A model generated the notes under the pieces. The model worked only from the letters and a program-made list of their open reading frames with translations, did no database searches and had not been told where the DNA came from. The position numbers and the translations under genes were made by a program. 64,000 nt of DNA. It comes from Arcanobacterium_A hippocoleae (GTDB lineage Bacteria; Actinomycetota; Actinomycetes; Actinomycetales; Actinomycetaceae). The stretch covers positions 1,240,001 to 1,304,000 of the forward strand of contig NZ_JAVDUJ010000001.1 in NCBI RefSeq assembly GCF_031456295.1. Direction: 5' to 3'. Positions within the stretch are counted from its first letter, which is position 1, and every line of letters begins with the position of its first letter. Shown in pieces: positions 1-8,502 of this stretch.

Positions 1-519
1 ATAAAATCCGGAATAGAAGAGGAATGATTCGAGCATTGTAGATGCTACTTTTCGCTTTTCGGGATCATCTCCGCGGTAGTAGCTGAGCACGATTTCAGCC
101 TTCTTCTGCAGGTATTCATTTTCTTCTGACCAGCGGAATGTTTCCTCGATTTCTTCACTTGAGATCAGTGTGGAGAATATTGAGGAATATGATTTCGCGT
201 GCACTGATTCCATGAATGCAATATTCGTATACACTGCTTCTTCATGCGGGGTGATGGCATCAGGAATCAGTGATACTGCTCCGACGGTGCCTTGAATCGT
301 ATCGAGAAGCGTCAAGCCGGTAAAGACGCGGGTGGTCATGAGCTGTTCGTGTGGCTTAAGCGTATTCCACGATTGGATATCGTTTGAGAGTGGGATCTTC
401 TCTGGTAGCCAGAAATTACCCGTCAGGCGCTCCCAGACTTCCTGATCTTTTTCGTCCTCAATTTTGTTCCAGTTGATTGCCTGCACTGCAGAAACCAGCT
501 TAATTTTTTCGCCTGCCAT
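1..519 (-). CDS. nrdF: Class Ib ribonucleotide reductase beta subunit NrdF (3' part cut off by window edge)
   Basis: The small (radical-generating) subunit of the aerobic class Ib ribonucleotide reductase, which carries the Mn- or Fe-tyrosyl cofactor used by NrdE to make dNTPs. Only the first 173 codons are present. The N-terminus reads MAGEKIKLVSAVQAINWNKI, followed by WLPEKIPLSNDIQSW and the metal-ligand region DAITPHEEAVYTN...ESVHAKSYSS typical of NrdF. The ATG follows a strong Shine-Dalgarno (AAGGAGG) on the minus strand. It is the last visible gene of the nrdHIEF operon, separated from nrdE by 224 bp that contain a stem-loop. The identification is secure; the missing part lies beyond base 1. 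Confidence 0.96.
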   Translation of the reverse strand, partial: MAGEKIKLVSAVQAINWNKIEDEKDQEVWERLTGNFWLPEKIPLSNDIQSWNTLKPHEQLMTTRVFTGLTLLDTIQGTVGAVSLIPDAITPHEEAVYTNIAFMESVHAKSYSSIFSTLISSEEIEETFRWSEENEYLQKKAEIVLSYYRGDDPEKRKVASTMLESFLFYSGFY

Positions 520-580
520 AGCGCCTCCTTGATCCTGAGAGCAATTTCGTAAAATTTATGATCTGTTAATTCTTTGACGG

Positions 581-607
581 ATTTCCAGGCTGATGTAGCC
601 TGGAAAT
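581..607 (-). promoter_or_regulatory. Stem-loop between nrdE and nrdF
   Basis: A perfect 11-bp inverted repeat (arms 581-591 and 597-607, core TTTCCAGGCT) with a 5-nt loop lies in the 224-bp nrdE-nrdF spacer. No T-run follows on the minus strand, so it looks more like an mRNA processing or stability element, or an attenuator, than a full Rho-independent terminator. The role is inferred. Confidence 0.5.
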
Positions 608-743
608 TTTCCGCTTATTTTCCCGCAGGTAATTATCATCCGAATTATTGCTGCCACTGTTTATTCTGCAGTGTTTTGCTGAACGCCAATTTGCTCAATG
701 TGAAAAACATCTGCAAATCTCAATTTACCTGCTTTTGTCTGCA

Positions 744-2891
744 TTAGAGCATACACGAAACACAGCCTTCGACTTCTGTGCCCTCCAAAGCTGCCTGACG
801 AATTCGCATATAGTAAAGGGTCTTGATTCCTTTCCGCCACGCATAAATATAATTCTTGTTTACATCGCGCGTAGTGACGGTATCTGGATAGAAGAGCGTT
901 AATGAGAGCCCTTGGTCTACGTGCTGGGTAGCGACGGCATAAGTGTCGATGATCGCTTGTGGACCAATTGCATACGCATCTTGATAGTATTCGCGATTCT
1001 CGTTCGTCATATATGGAGCCGGATAATAAACGCGACCGATTTTGCCTTCTTTGCGGATTTCGATTTGTGAAACGATTGGGTGGATTGAAGATGTGGAATT
1101 ATTGATATAAGAAATTGAACCAGTGGGCGGAACGGCTTGTAAGTTTTGATTGTACATGCCGTATTTTTGCACATCTTCCTTTAGCTTGCTCCAATCTTCT
1201 TGTGTCGGGATCTGGATCTTTGCGAAGAGCTCTTTTACACGCGCTGTTTCAGGCAGCCATTCCTGATCAATGTATTTATCAAAATAGGTGCCTTTAGCGT
1301 AATCGGAATTTTCAAAATTCTCGAATTTTTCTCCGCGTTCTTTTGCGAGCTGCATTGAGGAACGAATCGCATGGTAAACCACTGTATAGAAGTAAATATT
1401 TGTAAAATCGAGAGCTTCTGGTGAACCATAATGAATTCGCTCGCGCCCAAGGAAACCGTGTAAATTCATCTGCCCTAAACCGATTGCGTGTGACATCTTA
1501 TTTCCACGCTCGATTGACGGCACAGCAGAATTATCTGCCCGATCCGAGACGGCTGTCAGTGCACGAACCGCCGTCTCGACGGTCTTCCCGAAATCTGGTG
1601 AATCCATCGTCTTGGCAATATTTAATGAGCCAAGATTACATGAGACGTCTTTTCCAATTTTTGTGTAGCTAAGATCTGAACTAAATTCAGATGCTTCGGA
1701 AACTTGTAAGATTTCCGAGCAAAGATTCGACATCGTAACTCGCCCGGCGATCGGGTTCGCTTTATTAACGGTATCTTCAAACATAATGTAGGGATAGCCG
1801 GATTCAAACTGAATTTCGGCAAGTGTCTGGAAGAAGTGGCGGGCATTGATCTTTGATTTACGAATCCGCTTATCGTTAACCATTTCTTCATATTTTTCCG
1901 TCACTGAAATATCGGTAAATGGTTTTCCATAAACACGCTCGATATCGTATGGCGAGAAAAGATACATATCAGCATTGCGCTTTGCCAGCTCAAAGGTAAT
2001 ATCGGGGATAATCACTCCGAGTGAGAGGGTCTTGATTCGGATCTTTTCATCTGCATTTTCCCGCTTCGTATCAAGGAATCGCAGAATATCTGGATGATGC
2101 GCATGGAGATAGACGGCGCCCGCTCCTTGGCGTGCACCAAGCTGATTTGCATAGGAGAAAGCATCTTCAAGCAGCTTCATTACTGGATTCACACCTGAAG
2201 ATTGGTTTTGGATCTTCTTAATTGGCGCGCCTAGTTCACGCAGGTTTGAAAGATTCAAAGCTACGCCGCCGCCGCGCTTGGAAAGCTGCAATGACGAGTT
2301 GATCGCACGAGCAATTGATTCCATATTGTCTTCAATGCGTAATAGGAAGCAGGAAACGAGCTCACCCCGAGCTGCTTTACCAGCGTTCAGGAAGGTAGGA
2401 GTTGCTGGCTGGAAGCGCCCGGAAATAATTTCTTCCATTAATTCCATCGCGGATGCTTCATTTCCATTTGCCAGCGTTAAAGCGACCATGCAAACGCGAT
2501 CTTCATAGCGTTCAAGGTAACGTGTACCATCGAAAGTCTTTAAGGTGTACGAGGTGTAATACTTGAATGCGCCAAGGAATGTAGGGAACCGGAACTTATG
2601 CGCATAGCAGGCTTTGAATAGCTCTTTTATGAAAGCAAAATCGTAGGCTTCGATCACGTCTTTTTCGTAGTATCCCTCAGTAATCAGATAATCTATCTTC
2701 TCTTCAAGATCATGAAAATAGACGGTGTTTTTATTTACATGCTGCAAAAAGTACTGCCGCGCCGCCATCCGATCTGCATCAAACTGAATTTTTCCGTCAG
2801 CATCATACAGATTCAACTGCGCATTGAGCGCATGATAATCCAAACCTGGAGCAGTGATTTCTTCACCAATATCGGTTAAAGTCGTGTCCAA
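744..2891 (-). CDS. nrdE: Class Ib ribonucleotide reductase alpha subunit NrdE
   Basis: The large catalytic subunit (715 aa) of class Ib ribonucleotide reductase, which reduces ribonucleoside diphosphates to deoxyribonucleotides in the cytoplasm with NrdF. Family hallmarks visible: the finger-loop cysteine in MSNLCSEI, the redox cysteine segments LVSCFLLRIEDN and KDVSCNLGSLN, and the mobile C-terminal redox pair in the tail GCVSCML, which is recharged by NrdH. Length is normal for NrdE (about 700 aa). The start overlaps the end of nrdI by 16 nt, so the two are probably translationally coupled. The whole operon sits behind a tandem NrdR-box pair, so repression by NrdR (not encoded here) is expected. 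Confidence 0.97.
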   Translation of the reverse strand: MDTTLTDIGEEITAPGLDYHALNAQLNLYDADGKIQFDADRMAARQYFLQHVNKNTVYFHDLEEKIDYLITEGYYEKDVIEAYDFAFIKELFKACYAHKFRFPTFLGAFKYYTSYTLKTFDGTRYLERYEDRVCMVALTLANGNEASAMELMEEIISGRFQPATPTFLNAGKAARGELVSCFLLRIEDNMESIARAINSSLQLSKRGGGVALNLSNLRELGAPIKKIQNQSSGVNPVMKLLEDAFSYANQLGARQGAGAVYLHAHHPDILRFLDTKRENADEKIRIKTLSLGVIIPDITFELAKRNADMYLFSPYDIERVYGKPFTDISVTEKYEEMVNDKRIRKSKINARHFFQTLAEIQFESGYPYIMFEDTVNKANPIAGRVTMSNLCSEILQVSEASEFSSDLSYTKIGKDVSCNLGSLNIAKTMDSPDFGKTVETAVRALTAVSDRADNSAVPSIERGNKMSHAIGLGQMNLHGFLGRERIHYGSPEALDFTNIYFYTVVYHAIRSSMQLAKERGEKFENFENSDYAKGTYFDKYIDQEWLPETARVKELFAKIQIPTQEDWSKLKEDVQKYGMYNQNLQAVPPTGSISYINNSTSSIHPIVSQIEIRKEGKIGRVYYPAPYMTNENREYYQDAYAIGPQAIIDTYAVATQHVDQGLSLTLFYPDTVTTRDVNKNYIYAWRKGIKTLYYMRIRQAALEGTEVEGCVSCML

Positions 2892-3283
2892 AATTCTTCC
2901 AATCCTATTTGTACTTTTTTCACATCATCTGGGGTGCCAAGAAGTTCAAACCGATACATATGCGGCACTTTCGTCTTGGCACTAATAATATCGCCAGCTA
3001 AGCAATAGGCTTCGCCGAAATTTGTGTTACCACTCGAAATCACTCCGCGAAGTAAACTGCGATTGTGCTCGTCATTCAAAAATTTTATGACTTGCTTTGG
3101 GACGGCACCTTTTAGATTTCCTCCACCATAGGTTGGCACAATGAGCACGTATGGCTGATTGATCTGCACCTCTGGATCTGTTTTGCGGAGTGGAATCCGC
3201 TGCGCCGGAAATCCCAATTTTTCCACAAACCGCTGCGTATTATTCGTAGCAGATGAGAAATAAACGATCTGCACCATTCTCAT
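2876..3283 (-). CDS. nrdI: Flavodoxin-like NrdI protein
   Basis: A 135-aa flavodoxin-like protein that supplies the oxidant for assembling the Mn-tyrosyl radical cofactor of NrdF. The N-terminal phosphate-binding loop YFSSATNNTQRFVEKLG and the later segments VPTYGGG and GVISSGNTNFGEAYC are typical of NrdI. The start could be Met1 or Met3 (MVQIVYFSS). It overlaps nrdE by 16 nt. The 252-bp gap to nrdH is unusually wide for this operon and holds only a weak TTG-started reading frame that resembles nothing I know; I left it out. Confidence 0.95.
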   Translation of the reverse strand: MRMVQIVYFSSATNNTQRFVEKLGFPAQRIPLRKTDPEVQINQPYVLIVPTYGGGNLKGAVPKQVIKFLNDEHNRSLLRGVISSGNTNFGEAYCLAGDIISAKTKVPHMYRFELLGTPDDVKKVQIGLEEFWTRL

Positions 3284-3535
3284 CCACTCCTTTCTGAGAC
3301 TACTTTTGAAAACTGACGCTACGCCAAGCTACTGCAATTTCGTTGTGATATTCTTCAAACCGCTTAGTATTTGAAACAAACTTACAAAGATACCGTCAGC
3401 CAAAATATAGCGCTTATATTGCTGCCAATAAAGCATTACAGAACCTGCTGCAGATAAGCACCACCACGAAGAAATGATGCATCCAGAGCGCTTATTCATT
3501 TGCAAAATAAACGCTCCAGACTGCATCTTCAAAGA

Positions 3536-3784
3536 TCAAGCAGAAACAGCTTCCGCTGAAACTTTCACTAAAGCCTTGATCTTATCTGGACGGAATCCAG
3601 CCCAATGATCACCATCGGCAAAAATGACTGGTGCCTGCTGATAGCCAAGTGCTTTCACTGTAGCGAGAGCAGCTTCGTCTTGTGTTAAATCAACTTCTGA
3701 AAACTCCAGACCGTTCTTCTGTAATGCACGCTTCGTAGCATTGCACTGCACACAATTGGGTTTGGTGTAAACAGTAATACTCAT
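3536..3784 (-). CDS. nrdH: Glutaredoxin-like protein NrdH
   Basis: An 82-aa thioredoxin-fold electron donor for class Ib ribonucleotide reductase. It carries the NrdH-type redox motif CVQC in YTKPNCVQCNATKR and the downstream substrate-recognition stretch HWAGFRPDKIKAL (usual form WSGFRPD). I place the start at the second ATG (MSITVYTKP), because the Shine-Dalgarno GAGGAG lies only 1 nt before an earlier ATG at 3793 and about 10 nt before this one; the earlier start would add three residues. It is the first gene of the operon. A small hairpin (GCTAGT/ACTAGC, 3804-3818) lies just upstream of the ribosome-binding site. Confidence 0.95.
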   Translation of the reverse strand: MSITVYTKPNCVQCNATKRALQKNGLEFSEVDLTQDEAALATVKALGYQQAPVIFADGDHWAGFRPDKIKALVKVSAEAVSA

Positions 3785-3879
3785 TTTTTCCATGCTCCTC
3801 TCTGCTAGTTTTACTAGCTAATTTTCTTTCAAACAGCTCAATTTTGCGGTTTTATCAACCCTGAGAACTACAGATATAA

Positions 3880-3925
3880 ACACTACACCTAGTGGCGCGA
3901 TTTTCGCTGCACCACTACATAGTGT
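3880..3925 (-). promoter_or_regulatory. Tandem NrdR-box-like operators upstream of nrdHIEF
   Basis: Two imperfect palindromes, ACACTACACCTAGTGG (3880-3895) and CACCACTACATAGTGT (3910-3925), resemble the NrdR consensus ACACTATATATAGTGT, with about 12 and 10 matches of 16; the second has a perfect right half. Their centres are about 30 bp apart, matching the roughly three-helical-turn spacing known for NrdR box pairs. They lie about 100 bp upstream of nrdH. ATP/dATP-responsive repression by NrdR is inferred. Confidence 0.75.
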
Positions 3926-4062
3926 GCCTTGTGTGATATCTCGCGCTCGTTATTTCCGATTTCAATTTGACTGTGGAAAGCTTTCGCTAAAAGGTGGAGC
4001 AACTGCCAAAATAAGACATTTGCCAAAAGGAGAACCACACACTTGCTCCACCTAAAGCGAAA

Positions 4063-4089
4063 TTTTCCATTGCATAAAGTAATGGAAAA
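4063..4089. repeat. Inverted repeat in the nrdH-fur intergenic region
   Basis: TTTTCCATT (4063-4071) and AATGGAAAA (4081-4089) form a perfect 9-bp inverted repeat with a 9-nt spacer. It belongs to a purine/pyrimidine-skewed 770-bp region between divergently transcribed nrdH and the fur gene. That region contains no convincing gene and is rich in TTTTCCAC/GTGGAAAA motifs. Confidence 0.5.
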
Positions 4090-4241
4090 ACCAGCACTAT
4101 TTGGGACATTTTCAGGATCGCATCACCTTCCCCAGAAATTTCTTTGCTTTTTCATTCCACGCACACTTTGCCCCGAAATTACGCCAAAAAATTCACTTCC
4201 TAAGAAAAATTTCAAAAAAATTTTCCACTTAACCACAGCCT

Positions 4242-4260
4242 GTGGAAAATAATTTTCCAC
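4242..4260. repeat. Perfect 19-bp palindrome upstream of the fur gene
   Basis: GTGGAAAAT-A-ATTTTCCAC is a perfect 9+1+9 palindrome about 300 bp upstream of the fur start. A perfect DnaA-box 9-mer TTATCCACA follows at 4285-4293, and other TTTTCCAC copies are nearby. It could be an operator or a DnaA-binding cluster; the sequence alone does not decide. Confidence 0.5.
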
Positions 4261-4556
4261 CCTTTCCACACTCACCCCTGGAAATTATCCACAATGGTGG
4301 AAAATTTCATGCTTTCCGCTTCGGAACAGCAGTAAAATTTTCCCAATATGCGGCGTGGCGGAAAATCCGGGCGTGTCGTAAATTGACAGCGCCACCAATA
4401 AAACCAGCACACCCCTCCACCAAAATCACAATAAATCTGCACAACACGGCTAAAAAGTCCCAAAACAAACATCAAAAACCCATCAAACAAAAACTAATTA
4501 GCCGCATTTTCACCCTTCACGTTGCTTACACACCAAGAGTCCGGAAAGATAGGAAC

Positions 4557-5018
4557 GTGCAATCTTTTTTTGAAAAATACATCAGAAATGCCGGTCTCCG
4601 CGTTACCAAACCGCGCCTGGCAATCTTGCTTGAATTAGCAGAGCATCCGCATTTAACTGCGGAAGAAGTAAAAAATGGCGTTACGCAACGTCTTGGATCT
4701 ATTTCCACACAAGCCGTCTATGATGTGCTCCACACACTCACCGAAAAAGATTTGCTCCGTTGCATCGCGCCAAAAGGCTCAGTACCGCGCTACGAATTAC
4801 AACGTAACCGCAACCATCACCATTTAGTCTGCCGCAATTGTTGCAAAATCATTGACGTGAAATGTAAAAACCCGAACCCGCCCTGCCTCGATATCGATAA
4901 TGCTTACGATTTCATAATTGACGAAGCCGAAGTAACATTCTGGGGAATCTGCCCAAAATGTCAAGAACTGGATCCGAGCCACTTGAAATCGGAAAAAGCC
5001 CCCGTCCGTAAAGGATAA
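4557..5018 (+). CDS. FurA/PerR-type ferric uptake family regulator
   Basis: A 153-aa winged-helix metalloregulator of the Fur family. The DNA-binding domain reads FFEKYIRNAGLRVTKPRLAI...STQAVYDVLHTLTEKDLLR, followed by the dimerisation/metal domain with HHHLVCRNC and, near the end, CPKC, the two CxxC pairs of the structural zinc site. The AVYDVL wording resembles actinobacterial FurA/CatR peroxide sensors more than Fe-Fur, but that is inference. The open frame extends 105 codons upstream, but that part is low-complexity and unlike Fur. I chose the GTG at 4557 because it follows GATAGGAAC and starts exactly at the Fur domain. The stop lies 5 nt before the nucleosidase gene, so the two are probably one operon. 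Confidence 0.88.
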   Translation: MQSFFEKYIRNAGLRVTKPRLAILLELAEHPHLTAEEVKNGVTQRLGSISTQAVYDVLHTLTEKDLLRCIAPKGSVPRYELQRNRNHHHLVCRNCCKIIDVKCKNPNPPCLDIDNAYDFIIDEAEVTFWGICPKCQELDPSHLKSEKAPVRKG

Positions 5019-5023
5019 AAGGT

Positions 5024-5911
5024 ATGCACAATCACCAAGACCAAATCCTAGAACCACCCAGCAAATTAACACCTCGCACGATATCGCGGATCCCGATCAC
5101 CGCACTCTTCATTTCAGCGATGCCAGCAGAAAGTACGGAACTCCGAAATGCGCTCATCGCGCGACTCAAAAAAATAAACCAGTCTAAAATAATCGACCAC
5201 ACACAGATAAAAACGGAATTTGGTGCAACCGAACTGATCACGTGCCCGATCCGTCTATCCGTGGAAGAAAACGCACAAACAAAACCGAATTTTTCCTATT
5301 TGCTCGCCACCAGCGGCATCGGCATGGTAAACGCAGCCGCCACGCTCAGCTCACTACTGACACAATACGCACCAGAAATCATCGTCTGTACCGGTTCAGC
5401 CGGTGGTTTGCATCCAAATTCGCGCGTGCGTGATGTAGTGATCGGCACCGAATATCTCAATTCACGTGCCGACGCCACTGCTTTTGGCTACGCTCCTGGT
5501 CAGGTACCAGGAAATCCAGCGAGCATCTCAATCACCGACGATGTACGTACAGCAATCGCAGCCGCCCTGACAAAAACCGCCAGCAGCGAAGCAGGAGCAG
5601 CAGGCTTGAAGATAACCGCATATTCTGGTCAGATGCTCAGCTCAGACGCCTTCGTAACGGACGCAAACGTGGAAACAACCCGCGAATTATTTCCAGATGG
5701 TCTGACGGCAGACATGGAATCACAAGCTTTCGCCCAAGTAGCAGCAAAGTATGCAAATACTCCGTTCGTGGCCGTGCGTGGAATATCTGATCTTTGCAGC
5801 ACCCCAGAAGACCAGTCAATCTCCTTTCATGCCGAGCTTTCCGAAGTAGCTGCACAGGCAGCACAGATCGCACTCGATATTGTGGAAAATTTTGCGCCCA
5901 AATCATTGTAA
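5024..5911 (+). CDS. mtnN: 5'-methylthioadenosine/S-adenosylhomocysteine nucleosidase family protein
   Basis: A 295-aa nucleoside phosphorylase-fold enzyme expected to cleave adenine from MTA and SAH in methionine salvage and methyl-cycle detoxification. Motifs: FISAMPAE near the N-terminus, LLATSGIGMVNAA, VCTGSAGGLHP, the substrate loop ADMESQAFAQVA with the ribose-binding Glu, and VRGISDLC with the catalytic Asp. The protein is about 60 residues longer than E. coli MtnN, from an N-terminal extension and a Ser/Ala-rich insertion. The start ATG is preceded by AAAGGATAAAAGGT and lies 5 nt after the fur stop. A related futalosine hydrolase is possible but less likely. Confidence 0.85.
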   Translation: MHNHQDQILEPPSKLTPRTISRIPITALFISAMPAESTELRNALIARLKKINQSKIIDHTQIKTEFGATELITCPIRLSVEENAQTKPNFSYLLATSGIGMVNAAATLSSLLTQYAPEIIVCTGSAGGLHPNSRVRDVVIGTEYLNSRADATAFGYAPGQVPGNPASISITDDVRTAIAAALTKTASSEAGAAGLKITAYSGQMLSSDAFVTDANVETTRELFPDGLTADMESQAFAQVAAKYANTPFVAVRGISDLCSTPEDQSISFHAELSEVAAQAAQIALDIVENFAPKSL

Positions 5912-5919
5912 AACTGCAA

Positions 5920-5981
5920 AAAAACCGTGGCTGTGCAAGCCCGCATTTGCAAAACTGCAAAATCCAGATCCGCACAGCCAC
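5920..5981 (-). terminator. Rho-independent terminator of the oligopeptidase gene
   Basis: GTGGCTGTGC (5927-5936) and GCACAGCCAC (5972-5981) form a perfect 10-bp stem with a 35-nt loop. On the minus strand the stem is followed by GGTTTTTTTGC, a good T-tract. It sits between the convergent mtnN and oligopeptidase genes. Confidence 0.75.
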
Positions 5982-6007
5982 TCTGGTCCTTGGAAAAATC
6001 TGAATCT

Positions 6008-8329
6008 TTATGAAAGACCCAGCTGATCAAGGATGAAAGCATATTCACTGGCACGGTTTTCCCAACGCTGATACCGCCCAGATCCGCCCGCATGCCCAGC
6101 AACCATTTCCGTCTTCAAGAAAATCGGACGGGCAATATCAGTTCCATTTTCCGCATCCGCATAATTCAGCGTCTGATCACGCAAAGCAGCCACCCATTTT
6201 GTAGGTTCAAGGAAACTCACCCGCACATCATTGATCGAAGTAGCCGCTAAAATCGCAGGATACTCCACCGCAGAAATGTTTTCATACGGGGAATAGCTCC
6301 GCATATATTCATATACTTCCAGTGATTCCAACGGATTACCCCACTCTTCCCATTCACCAACAGTGAGCGGTAATTCCGGTTTCAAAATCGTGGTGAGCGC
6401 ATCTACGAACGGAACGCCTGCAAGCACCACACGATAAAGTTCCGGCGCAAGATTCGCGATCGCCCCCATCAAAAGTCCGCCTGCAGAGCGCCCTTCAGCT
6501 GCAATTCGCTGTGGATCAAGCAACCCAAGATCCACCAGATACCGCGTCGAATCAATGAAATCAGTGAAGGTATTCCGTTTTTCAAGCAATTTCCCATGCT
6601 CATACCAGGCGCGCCCAAATTCTCCACCGCCACGCACATGTGTAAAAGCCACTACCACCCCGCGGTCAAGCAGTGAAATCAGCAGATTGTTAAACCACAC
6701 GTCATTCGTGATTTCATAAGAACCATACCCATTTACGTATCCCGGATTTTTCCCATCACGCCGCAAATCTGCCCGATGTGCAATCGTGACTGGGATTTGC
6801 GTACCATCCCGGGCAGTAACCCATTCCACGTATTCTACATAGTCGCTCTGAGAAAAATTCGGCACAGGCGTAACTTTCAAATCCTGCAATTGCCGCGAAT
6901 CGAGATCATATTCGCTGACGGTAAGCGGCGTAATGAGTGCCTCACGCGTAAATTGCAAAGAACGTAAATCCCACTCGGCGTTCACGCCAAGTTCAAGTGT
7001 TTCACCGGGTCGCGTGGGAATTAATTCCGCCATTTCCCAGCAAATCTGAGCAGTATTTGCAAAATCAGAGCAGGCAGACTCAGATGAGAGATCAGCCGAA
7101 AGTGAATCCTGCCGTTGGCGCAAAATCCGAATCTGCGGCATCCCCGCAACACGCATCTGGACGGCAGCAAAACTGGCAAAACCGGCAAGCTCCACAACAC
7201 GCTCACCTGGTTGCGGAGAAAAAATTACCGGAAGTTGCGTCAAATCAAATGGCGCTACTTCATTTGCAACCGCAATCTCAAAATCGGGATGATGCAAATT
7301 GTGGCTGACAAGGATCCCATTTGCAACCAGCTCAGCATAATATTCCACACCTTCGCGTCTGCCGCCGATCGAGAACGGTGCAGGCTGATGCAAATCTTGA
7401 GCTACCCTAGTTTCTAGATAGCTTGCAGTTATTTCGCGATCCTGCTCGCCGCTAACATTACTCTTTGCTGCCACTCCTGCTATATCACCAGCTTTGGCCA
7501 CCCGTAAATCAAGCAAATACACTTCACTCGTAGTACGTGATGAAGTATTGAGAACCAGCCAATCTCCATTGCGCGAAGCTTCGATCCAGACCTCGAATCG
7601 CGCGTCATTTTCCCGCCAAAGCAGCACATCTTGCATCGCAGAAGCACCTACCTGATGAACCCACAATTCGCAGGTACGCCAGGCATCATCGGCGCGCAAA
7701 TAATAAATGCGCGATGCATCAGCATTGAAAATCAAACCGTAAGTGATCCCAACAACCACATCATCTATCACTGCGCCGCTTGCGATTTCATGGATCCGCA
7801 ACCGGAAAGTTTCACCGCCAGAGGTGTCGATCGCGAGCGCACACAGTCTGCCGTCACGCGAAATCGCGCGTGATCCAATTGCAAAAAATTCTTCACCAGC
7901 AGCAAGTAAATTTGCGTCATAAACTAGCTGTGCCTGCTTGACCACAGCTGCATTGCCAACGGCAGGACGGCTCGGAAAATCTGTGCGCGGCAAACGCCAC
8001 AACAGTGGATACGCTGCTCCTTTACGAGTCTCACTCCAATACCAGTAATCACCTTGCAGCGTAGGCACACCCAAATCGTCTTCCTGTGTATGCGCCGCAT
8101 ACTCGCTCACAAGTTGTTTGCGTAAATCTTCCAGATGCGCTGTTTGTGTAGTGTAATAATTATTTTCTGCACGAATATGCGAATATACTTCGGATTCTGA
8201 CGCATTCCGCAACCATTCGTAGTTATCTACAAATTCATCACCGTGAAAAATTCGGGTAATTGGACGCTTTTCAAGCATTGGAATTTTAGTTGCCAGATTT
8301 GGATCTATTTCTTCAGCCATGCCCTTCAT
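6008..8329 (-). CDS. ptrB: Oligopeptidase B (prolyl oligopeptidase family S9A)
   Basis: A 773-aa cytoplasmic serine peptidase that cleaves short peptides, typically after Lys/Arg. The N-terminal part (about 1-480) is the seven-bladed propeller, starting with RIFHGDEFVDNYEWLRNASE. The C-terminal alpha/beta-hydrolase domain carries HVRGGGEFGRAWYEHGKLLEK, the nucleophile in GRSAGGLLMG, the Asp segment SINDVRVSFLEPTKWVA and the His segment GHAGGSGRYQRW. The size and the N-terminal motif fit oligopeptidase B better than prolyl oligopeptidase. The start may be Met1 or Met4. It is a single gene with its own terminator, convergent with mtnN. Confidence 0.92.
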   Translation of the reverse strand: MKGMAEEIDPNLATKIPMLEKRPITRIFHGDEFVDNYEWLRNASESEVYSHIRAENNYYTTQTAHLEDLRKQLVSEYAAHTQEDDLGVPTLQGDYWYWSETRKGAAYPLLWRLPRTDFPSRPAVGNAAVVKQAQLVYDANLLAAGEEFFAIGSRAISRDGRLCALAIDTSGGETFRLRIHEIASGAVIDDVVVGITYGLIFNADASRIYYLRADDAWRTCELWVHQVGASAMQDVLLWRENDARFEVWIEASRNGDWLVLNTSSRTTSEVYLLDLRVAKAGDIAGVAAKSNVSGEQDREITASYLETRVAQDLHQPAPFSIGGRREGVEYYAELVANGILVSHNLHHPDFEIAVANEVAPFDLTQLPVIFSPQPGERVVELAGFASFAAVQMRVAGMPQIRILRQRQDSLSADLSSESACSDFANTAQICWEMAELIPTRPGETLELGVNAEWDLRSLQFTREALITPLTVSEYDLDSRQLQDLKVTPVPNFSQSDYVEYVEWVTARDGTQIPVTIAHRADLRRDGKNPGYVNGYGSYEITNDVWFNNLLISLLDRGVVVAFTHVRGGGEFGRAWYEHGKLLEKRNTFTDFIDSTRYLVDLGLLDPQRIAAEGRSAGGLLMGAIANLAPELYRVVLAGVPFVDALTTILKPELPLTVGEWEEWGNPLESLEVYEYMRSYSPYENISAVEYPAILAATSINDVRVSFLEPTKWVAALRDQTLNYADAENGTDIARPIFLKTEMVAGHAGGSGRYQRWENRASEYAFILDQLGLS

Positions 8330-8502
8330 TATACGGATTTACGCAATCCGATCCGGAATCATGGCTGCTTCGCTGGGAAAACACCTCATAATGTGTTCAT
8401 GATTAAATTACGATTCCCATATCGCGCAGCTAAATTCCAAATGTTGCCAGCAAAATTTGTAAAATGTGGGATTTTTTCACGTTTCTCGCTAAGGTGGAAT
8501 GC

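Noticed and set aside
648..902. 84-aa plus-strand reading frame over the nrdE 3' end
   Set aside because: It overlaps the conserved end of nrdE on the other strand, has no ribosome-binding site and resembles no protein family.
3329..3532. 67-aa minus-strand frame between nrdI and nrdH
   Set aside because: TTG start, no Shine-Dalgarno, Trp/Ile-rich sequence without a recognisable domain; nrdHIEF operons normally have no gene here.
4242..4556. 105-codon N-terminal extension of the Fur-family protein
   Set aside because: Low-complexity, rich in Lys/Asn/Pro and in the palindromic TTTTCCAC motifs. The Fur domain and a ribosome-binding site start at 4557.
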